DNA of 12,675 nt from an uncultured Eubacteriales bacterium (lineage in GTDB: Bacteria; Bacillota; Clostridia; Eubacteriales; Anaerofustaceae): the NCBI GenBank assembly GCA_902796565.1, contig CADBPP010000192.1, positions 1 through 12,675 of the forward strand, read 5' to 3'. Below the pieces are notes generated by a model. That model saw only the letters and a list, made by a program, of their open reading frames with translations, searched no databases and was not told the origin of the DNA. Made by a program: the position numbers and the translations under genes. Of this stretch, positions 7,053 through 12,675 are shown piece after piece. Every line of letters starts with the position of its first letter. Position 1 is the first letter of the stretch.

Positions 7053-8636
7053 ATGTGTACAGTCATGAGCTGGTGCGCGCCCTGGGCTGATCCTGAACTG
7101 TTTCGGACCTGTATCGAGCGCACATCTTCAAGAGGACCCGACGATCAGAGGATCGTGGACACGGGAAACGGGCTTATGGGTTTTCAGAGGCTCTCGATAA
7201 TGGGCCTTACCCCTTCGGGGATGCAGCCTTTCTGGCTGCAGGGATGCTACGCGGTATGTAACGGCGAGCTCTACGGCTTCGAAAAGAGCCGCGAGATGCT
7301 GAGAAGTCTCGGTTACAGCTTCGTTTCCGACAGCGACTGCGAGATCCTCCTTCCCATGTATCTCGAATACGGCACCGGGATGTTTTCCATGCTGGACGCC
7401 GAGTTCGCCTGCATCATTTATGACGGCAGGACGAACGAGTTCATCGCCGCCAGGGATCCCATAGGGATCAGGCCCCTGTATTACGGATACGATGAAAGGG
7501 GAGGGGTGATATTCGCCAGCGAGCCGAAGGATCTTGTGGGGCTGACGGAGAAGATCGTCCCGTTCCCTCCGGGACATTATTACCGGGGCGGGGAGTTCAT
7601 CCGCTACTGTGACATCGCCTGTGTTGAGGAGGTATGCCGCGACGATCTGGAGACCGCCTGCGAAAACATAAGGGAAAAGCTGATCGGAGGAGTCAGAAAG
7701 CGCCTCGTCTCCGATTCAAAGCTGGGATTCCTCCTTTCGGGGGGGCTGGATTCGTCCCTGGTTTGCGCCATTGCGTCGAGGGAGCTTTCCCATCCCATTG
7801 AGACCTTTGCCATAGGGATGAGTTCTGACGCCATCGACCTGGGCTACGCGAGACAGGTGGCGGAATACATAGGCAGCGACCACACGGAAGTATATATGAG
7901 CCCCGAGGACGTCATCTCCTCCCTGGACGAGGTCATTTTTCTCCTGGGGACCTACGACATAACCACCATCAGGGCCAGCATAGGGATGTACCTCGTATGC
8001 AGAGCCATACATGAACGCACCGACATCCGGGTGATCCTCACGGGAGAGATATCCGATGAGCTTTTCGGATACAAGTACACGGACTTCGCTCCCTCGGCCG
8101 AAGCCTTCCAGCAGGAGGCGGAAAAGAGGATAAGGGAGCTTCACATGTACGACGTGCTCAGAGCGGACCGGTGTATCTCCGTCAACTCCCTGGAGGCCAG
8201 GGTGCCCTTCGGGGATCTGGAATTCGTCAGATATGTGATGAGCCTGGACCCCGGGATGAAGGTGAACAGCTACGGCAAGGGAAAGTATCTTCTGAGGCAC
8301 GCATTCGAAGGCCTGGGATATCTTCCCGACAACATCCTGTGGAGGGAGAAGGCTGCCTTCTCCGACGCCGTGGGACATTCCATGGTGGACTACCTTAAGG
8401 AATATGCCGAGGGGCTCTACACCAATGAGGAGTTTGAGAGGCTGAGGATGCGCTACGGCCACGCCCGGCCCTTCACCAAGGAATCCCTTCTGTACCGGGA
8501 GATATTTGAAAAGTACTATCCCGGACAGAGTGAGATGATAGACGATTTCTGGATGCCGAACCGCAGCTGGGAAGGCTGCGACGTGGACGATCCTTCCGCC
8601 CGCGTACTTTCCAACTACGGCGACAGCGGAAAATAA
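7053..8636 (+). CDS. asnB: Asparagine synthetase B (glutamine-hydrolysing)
   Basis: This enzyme converts aspartate, glutamine and ATP to asparagine in the cytosol. The 527-residue chain starts MC, so the catalytic cysteine is residue 2, exposed after removal of Met. This fixes the start at the ATG at 7053; AGGGAGG lies 9 bases upstream, and an upstream in-frame ATG at 6996 would bury the cysteine. The amidotransferase half shows RGPDDQR, GFQRLSIM (Arg46), CNGELYG (Asn70, Gly71) and SDCE (Asp95). The synthetase half shows the ATP-binding PP-loop SGGLDSS (229-235), TGEISDELFGY, ALHMYD-like RELHMYDVLRADR, SLEARVPFGD and WREKAAFSDAVG. The C-terminal part (SLLYREIFEKYYPG) follows E. coli AsnB. No truncation is seen. 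It lies 82 bases after amt and 24 before glmS, so it is probably part of the glnA operon and spends glutamine made by GlnA. Confidence 0.95.
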   Translation: MCTVMSWCAPWADPELFRTCIERTSSRGPDDQRIVDTGNGLMGFQRLSIMGLTPSGMQPFWLQGCYAVCNGELYGFEKSREMLRSLGYSFVSDSDCEILLPMYLEYGTGMFSMLDAEFACIIYDGRTNEFIAARDPIGIRPLYYGYDERGGVIFASEPKDLVGLTEKIVPFPPGHYYRGGEFIRYCDIACVEEVCRDDLETACENIREKLIGGVRKRLVSDSKLGFLLSGGLDSSLVCAIASRELSHPIETFAIGMSSDAIDLGYARQVAEYIGSDHTEVYMSPEDVISSLDEVIFLLGTYDITTIRASIGMYLVCRAIHERTDIRVILTGEISDELFGYKYTDFAPSAEAFQQEAEKRIRELHMYDVLRADRCISVNSLEARVPFGDLEFVRYVMSLDPGMKVNSYGKGKYLLRHAFEGLGYLPDNILWREKAAFSDAVGHSMVDYLKEYAEGLYTNEEFERLRMRYGHARPFTKESLLYREIFEKYYPGQSEMIDDFWMPNRSWEGCDVDDPSARVLSNYGDSGK

Positions 8637-8660
8637 TATAAGACATTAACGGAGGTAATT

Positions 8661-10484
8661 ATGTGCGGTATCGTAGGCTACACCGGCACACAGAACGCGG
8701 CGCCCATCCTTCTGGAGGGGCTGAAAAAACTGGAATACAGGGGGTATGACTCCGCAGGCATCGCGGTGATGGACGCGGGGAGCATCTCTGTGAACAAGGT
8801 GAAGGGGAGGATAGCGAACCTTTGCGAAAGGACGGATGACGGATCCTCGGTCTCTGGCACCACCGGCATCGGACACACCCGTTGGGCTACCCACGGAGCT
8901 CCCACTGAGGAGAACGCCCATCCCCATCTTTCCAACGACGGGCGTTTCGCCATCGTACACAACGGCATCATCGAGAACTACATGAACCTTAGGGAGGAGC
9001 TGATCTCCGACGGATATGTCTTCCAGAGCGAAACGGACACGGAGGTGATAGTGCACCTTCTGGAGATGTACTACCGGGGGAACGTCAGGGACGCCCTTAT
9101 AAGGACCGCGAACCGCCTCAGCGGATCCTATGCCTTGGGCGTCATATGCTCCGAGGAGCCCGGAAGGATCTACGCCGTGAGGGAGAAGAGCCCTCTTATC
9201 CTGGGACTGGGTATGGGGGAGAACTTCTTTGCCTCCGATGTCACAGCCCTGGTGAACCATACCAGAAACGTCATCTACCTGGAGGACGGAGAGTTCGCAG
9301 AGCTCACCCCCGAAGAGATCAGGGTTTTCGACGTAACAGGCAGGGAGCTCATTAAGACTCCTTCCCGCATCCTCTGGGACGTGCAGGCGGCGGAAAAGGG
9401 CGGCTACGAGCACTTCATGCTCAAGGAGATCATGGAGCAGCCCGCGGCTGTAAAAGCCACCATCGCGCCCCGCATCAGGGACGGAGCCGTGGTGTTCGAG
9501 GAGCTCAGGGACGTGGGTGAACTCATCAGCGGCGTCAGAAAGATCATCATAACCGCCTGCGGATCCGCCTACTACGCCGGATGCGCCGGCAAATATGCCC
9601 TGGAGAAGCTCACCCGCATCCCGGTAGAGGTGGTGCTGGCCAGCGAGCTGAGATATTCGGACCCGCTTATCGATTCCGAAACGCTTCTTATCGTCATCTC
9701 CCAGTCGGGGGAGACGGCGGACACAATAGCCGCCATGAAGGAATGCTCCCAGAGGGGAGCCAGGACCCTGGCGGTGGTCAACGTGGTGGGCAGCACCGTG
9801 GCGACCCTCGCCGACTATACGGTATATACCTGGGCAGGACCGGAGATAGCGGTGGCCACCACCAAGGGATACACAACCCAGGTGGCGGTGCTCTACATGC
9901 TCTCCGTATGCTTCGCCCGCGCTCTCGGACGGATCGGTGAAGAGGAAAAGATGCTGACGGAGGAACTGCAGCAGCTGCCGAGACTGATCCAGCAGGCCAT
10001 CGACCTGAACCCGTCGATACCGCTTCTCGCGAAGAAATACCATGCGTCAAAGGCCCTTTTCTTCATCGGCCGCAACACCGACTACGCCGTGGCCCTGGAG
10101 GGCGCCCTTAAGATGAAGGAGATATCATATCTTCACGCCGAGGCCTACGCGGCCGGGGAACTCAAGCACGGCACCATAGCCCTGATAGAGGAGCACCAGC
10201 CCGTGGTGGCATTGTGCTGCAATCCCGATATCATGGAAAAGACCCTCTCCAACATCGTGGAGGTCAAATCCAGGGGAGCGGAGGTACTAGCCCTCACTTT
10301 CCGCAATAACCAAAAGATACTCTCCGTAGCGGACGATCTTCTATTCATACCCGCCGTGAGCGCTCTCTTTTCCGCTGTCCCGGAGATAGTCCCGCTGCAG
10401 CTTCTGGCATACCATGTGGCGAAGGAGAACGGCTGCGATATAGACAAGCCCAAAAATCTTGCAAAATCCGTCACCGTCGAATGA
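8661..10484 (+). CDS. glmS: Glutamine-fructose-6-phosphate aminotransferase (isomerising), GlmS
   Basis: GlmS makes glucosamine-6-phosphate from fructose-6-phosphate and glutamine, the first committed step toward peptidoglycan amino sugars. The 607-residue length is normal. The start MCGIVGY gives an N-terminal catalytic Cys2. Amidotransferase motifs are EYRGYDSAG, TRWATHG (Arg74) and VHNGIIENY (Asn101). Two SIS sugar-isomerase domains follow, with ACGSAYYAG (299-307), SQSGETADT (347-355) and EGALKMKEISYLHAEAYAAGELKHG. The C-terminus LAKSVTVE carries the active-site Lys602. GGAGG lies 5 bases before the ATG. Only 24 bases separate it from asnB, leaving no room for the glmS ribozyme that controls this gene in many Firmicutes. 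Here it is placed under the nitrogen operon instead, which would link cell-wall sugar synthesis to glutamine supply. Confidence 0.97.
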   Translation: MCGIVGYTGTQNAAPILLEGLKKLEYRGYDSAGIAVMDAGSISVNKVKGRIANLCERTDDGSSVSGTTGIGHTRWATHGAPTEENAHPHLSNDGRFAIVHNGIIENYMNLREELISDGYVFQSETDTEVIVHLLEMYYRGNVRDALIRTANRLSGSYALGVICSEEPGRIYAVREKSPLILGLGMGENFFASDVTALVNHTRNVIYLEDGEFAELTPEEIRVFDVTGRELIKTPSRILWDVQAAEKGGYEHFMLKEIMEQPAAVKATIAPRIRDGAVVFEELRDVGELISGVRKIIITACGSAYYAGCAGKYALEKLTRIPVEVVLASELRYSDPLIDSETLLIVISQSGETADTIAAMKECSQRGARTLAVVNVVGSTVATLADYTVYTWAGPEIAVATTKGYTTQVAVLYMLSVCFARALGRIGEEEKMLTEELQQLPRLIQQAIDLNPSIPLLAKKYHASKALFFIGRNTDYAVALEGALKMKEISYLHAEAYAAGELKHGTIALIEEHQPVVALCCNPDIMEKTLSNIVEVKSRGAEVLALTFRNNQKILSVADDLLFIPAVSALFSAVPEIVPLQLLAYHVAKENGCDIDKPKNLAKSVTVE

Positions 10485-10507
10485 TCTTCAATCATTCGGC
10501 AGTTTTT
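10476..10507 (+). terminator. Terminator-like hairpin overlapping the glmS stop codon
   Basis: GTCGAATGAT (10476-10485) pairs with ATCATTCGGC (10491-10500) in a 10-bp stem with one wobble and a CTTCA loop. AG and five T follow. The TGA of glmS lies inside the stem. The stem is AU-rich and the T run short, so partial termination is likely. It sits exactly where the nitrogen genes end and the purine genes begin. No convincing promoter for purC is visible after it, so purC probably depends at least partly on read-through. Confidence 0.5.
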
Positions 10508-10528
10508 GATGTCTGGGAGGATAAAAAA

Positions 10529-11248
10529 ATGGAAAAAGGAATTCAGCTGTATGAGGGAAAGGCAAAGAAGGTCTTTGCCACCGAGGATCCGGATCTGCTC
10601 ATAGTCTCCTACAAGGATGACGCCACGGCCTTCAACGGCCTCAAGAAGGGGACAATCGAGGGAAAGGGAGTCATAAACAACACCATGAGCAACGCCCTTA
10701 TGAAGCTGCTGGAGGAAAAGGGGATACCCACGCATTTCGTGGAGCAGCTCTCCGAAAGGGAGACCCTGGTAAAGAGGGTCAGCATAGTCCCGCTGGAGGT
10801 GATCGTCAGAAACATCTCCGCCGGCAGCTTCGCCAAAAACTACGGGGTCGAGGAGGGAATCGTCTTCGAAGAGCCGACGATAGAGTTCTCTTACAAGAAC
10901 GACGCTCTCGGGGATCCGCTGCTAAACGGATACCATGCCATGGCTTTGGGGCTGGCTTCGAAGAAGGAGCTTGAGACGATAAGGGACCTGTCCTTCAGGA
11001 TAAACGGGATCCTCAGGGAATTCTGGGCATCCTGCGGCGTGGACCTGGTGGATTTCAAGCTGGAATTCGGCAGGGACCACGGCGGAGACATCATCCTGGC
11101 GGACGAGATCAGTCCGGATACATCGAGGCTGTGGGATCACGGGACCAAAACGAAACTGGACAAGGACCGTTTCAGGCGGGATCTGGGAGGCGTGGAGGAA
11201 GCCTACGCCGAGATAATGGCAAGAGTACAAAGGAATCTGGAGGTGTGA
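10529..11248 (+). CDS. purC: Phosphoribosylaminoimidazole-succinocarboxamide (SAICAR) synthetase
   Basis: PurC condenses CAIR with aspartate and ATP to give SAICAR in purine synthesis. The 239-residue length is standard. Motifs are LYEGKAKKVF at the N-terminus, DDATAFNG, GVINNTMSNALMKLLE, the signature PLEVIVRNISAGSFAK, and LVDFKLEFG followed by EISPDTSRLWD. The start at 10529 is set by GGGAGG 8 bases upstream. An in-frame ATG at 10481 would overlap the end of glmS and add 16 residues foreign to the family. It follows glmS by 44 bases, across a hairpin, and precedes purA by a single base. Confidence 0.97.
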   Translation: MEKGIQLYEGKAKKVFATEDPDLLIVSYKDDATAFNGLKKGTIEGKGVINNTMSNALMKLLEEKGIPTHFVEQLSERETLVKRVSIVPLEVIVRNISAGSFAKNYGVEEGIVFEEPTIEFSYKNDALGDPLLNGYHAMALGLASKKELETIRDLSFRINGILREFWASCGVDLVDFKLEFGRDHGGDIILADEISPDTSRLWDHGTKTKLDKDRFRRDLGGVEEAYAEIMARVQRNLEV

Positions 11249-11249
11249 G

Positions 11250-12524
11250 ATGACGAACTGCGCGATAGTCGGGATCAACTGGGGAGACGAAGGAAAGGGA
11301 AGGATGGTTGACCTTCTGACCGAGGAGTATGACGTGGTGGTGCGCTACCAGGGAGGAGGCAACGCCGGGCATACGGTGGTGAACGAAAAGGGTAAGTTCG
11401 CCCTGCATCTTCTGCCTTCGGGGATCTTCAGGGACGGAGTGATGAACATCCTGGGAAACGGGACGGCACTGGATCCCGAGAACCTTCTGATCGAGATGAA
11501 TGACGTACGCTCGAAGGGAGTTGAGCTTTCTCCCGAAAACATAAGGATCAGCGAGAGAGCGTCCCTGCTTATGCCCTGGCACCGTATCAGGGACGGAGCA
11601 GAGGAGGCCCGTCTCGCGGACAGGATGTACGGCTCCACCCAGCAGGGCATAGCCCCCTTCTATTCCGACAAGACCGCGAAGAAGACCATCCTCGCGGGAG
11701 AGCTCTTCTATCCCGAGGAGCTGAAGGAGCATCTGAAGGAGCTCCTGACATACGAGAACCTGATCCTGGGAGGAGTGTACGGCCATGAGAGCTTCTCATG
11801 GGAGGCTCTGGAGGAATGGCTGGAAAAGTACTGCGAGCCGCTGAAGAGTTATATCTGCGACACCGGGAAGCTTCTTGAGGAAGCGATGAAGGATGGCAAA
11901 AACGTCCTCTTCGAGGCCCAGCTGGGAGCTCTGAAGGATCTGGATTTCGGGATCTGCCCCTACACCACATCCTCCAATACCCTGGCTGCCTACGCTCCCA
12001 TAGGATCGGGAGTGCCCTCCGTCCGTATCGATAAGACCGTCGGAGTGGTCAAGGCCTATTCGACATGCGTGGGCGAAGGACCCTTCGTTTCGGAGATGTT
12101 CGGGCAGGAGGCGGACACTCTCCGGGAGACGGGGGAGGAGTACGGCGCCAAGACCGGACGTTCCCGCAGGGTGGGGGCGCTGGATCTGGTGGCCACCCGC
12201 TACGGTGTGAGGATGCAGGCGGCGACGGAGATCGCCTTCACGAAGCTGGATATCCTAAGCTACATGGAAAAGATCCCCGTATGCGTCCGCTACAGGGTGA
12301 AGGGAGCGGAGACGGATGACTTCCCGTTCCCGGTACTGCTGGAAGGTGCAGAGCCGGTGATCGAATACGTGCCCGGATGGAACTGCGACATCTCCTCCGT
12401 CAGAAAGTGGGAGGACCTTCCGAAGGAGGCCAGGGATTACGTGGAGATGACTGAGAGGGCGATCGGCGTCCCCATCACATATATCTCGGTGGGAGCGGGC
12501 AGGGACGAACTGATCCGCAGATAA
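11250..12524 (+). CDS. purA: Adenylosuccinate synthetase (divergent PurA subgroup)
   Basis: PurA joins aspartate to IMP with GTP, the first step from IMP to AMP. The protein has 424 residues, normal for the family. The N-terminal phosphate loop reads NWGDEGKGR (10-18) where most PurAs have QWGDEGKGK; Asp13 and the loop lysine are kept. GGGNAGHTVV, YTTSSNT and TKLDILS are also present. Several sites differ from the classical E. coli type: STQQGIAPFYSDK replaces GRGIGPAYEDK, FEAQLGALKDLDFG replaces FEGAQGTLLDIDHG, and TGRSRRVGALD replaces TGR-RRCGW-D. I recall similar changes in other clostridial PurAs, so this looks like a lineage variant, not decay. The ATG comes one base after the purC stop, with GGAGG 6 bases upstream inside purC, suggesting coupled translation. 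Confidence 0.94.
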   Translation: MTNCAIVGINWGDEGKGRMVDLLTEEYDVVVRYQGGGNAGHTVVNEKGKFALHLLPSGIFRDGVMNILGNGTALDPENLLIEMNDVRSKGVELSPENIRISERASLLMPWHRIRDGAEEARLADRMYGSTQQGIAPFYSDKTAKKTILAGELFYPEELKEHLKELLTYENLILGGVYGHESFSWEALEEWLEKYCEPLKSYICDTGKLLEEAMKDGKNVLFEAQLGALKDLDFGICPYTTSSNTLAAYAPIGSGVPSVRIDKTVGVVKAYSTCVGEGPFVSEMFGQEADTLRETGEEYGAKTGRSRRVGALDLVATRYGVRMQAATEIAFTKLDILSYMEKIPVCVRYRVKGAETDDFPFPVLLEGAEPVIEYVPGWNCDISSVRKWEDLPKEARDYVEMTERAIGVPITYISVGAGRDELIRR

Positions 12525-12546
12525 GAAGGAACACAAGGAGAACATC

Positions 12547-12675
12547 ATGACAGACATATATGAATCACCTCTGGCCAGCCGCTACGCTTCGGAATACATG
12601 CTTTCCCTCTTCAGCGCAGACACCCGTTACCGCACCTGGAGAAGGCTCTGGACGGCCCTGGCTAAGGAAGAGAGC
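12547..12675 (+). CDS. purB: Adenylosuccinate lyase, N-terminal fragment cut by the window edge
   Basis: Only the first 43 codons are present and the frame is open to the edge. The N-terminus MTDIYESPLASRYASEYML, then FSADTRYRTWRRLWTALAKEE, matches the start of adenylosuccinate lyases, which begin with a short Y-x-[ST]-PL-[AS]-SRYAS segment. PurB releases fumarate from both SAICAR (the PurC product) and adenylosuccinate (the PurA product), so the order purC-purA-purB is coherent. AAGGAG lies 6 bases before the ATG, and the gap to purA is 22 bases. Catalytic residues lie in the missing part. Confidence 0.88.
   Translation, partial: MTDIYESPLASRYASEYMLSLFSADTRYRTWRRLWTALAKEES

Overview
The window reads as a GC-rich member of the Clostridia (Firmicutes). 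Both main promoters match the bacterial sigma-70/sigma-A consensus (TTGACA, 17 bp, TATAAT or TAAAAT). Nearly every gene has a strong purine-rich Shine-Dalgarno site. The gene content (type III glutamine synthetase, archaeal-type split glutamate synthase, an Amt-PII fusion, a divergent PurA) is typical of anaerobic Firmicutes. The genus cannot be fixed from sequence alone.

The layout is two divergent transcription units around a 414-base regulatory region (2718-3131). To the left, on the minus strand, lie a class II glutamine amidotransferase subunit (1623-2717) and a ferredoxin/FMN subunit (118-1623) of a split glutamate synthase, with coupled stop and start codons. To the right, on the plus strand, run type III glutamine synthetase, an ammonium channel fused to a PII signalling domain, asparagine synthetase B, glucosamine-6-phosphate synthase, purC, purA and the first 43 codons of purB, which runs off the window.

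The genes form one nitrogen-flow programme. Ammonium enters through Amt and is fixed by GlnA. Glutamine nitrogen is then passed on by three separate Ntn-type amidotransferases: glutamate synthase, AsnB and GlmS. The purC-purA-purB module handles aspartate-derived nitrogen in purine synthesis, since PurB cleaves the products of both PurC and PurA. A weak terminator-like hairpin overlaps the glmS stop codon and may separate the two parts partially.

The most interesting part is the divergent intergenic region. Both transcripts begin with an RNA leader carrying the same core, GCAA-N-GGCGT, 14 to 15 bases past the -10 box, and the glnA leader carries a second copy 88 bases further on. All three copies form part of, or directly precede, the 5' side of a strong hairpin. 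In both leaders the 3' arm of the last hairpin is also complementary to the gene's own Shine-Dalgarno site. This suggests a shared RNA-level (or operator-level) nitrogen control system that I could not assign to a known riboswitch or antiterminator class. No mobile element, tRNA, rRNA or CRISPR array was seen.
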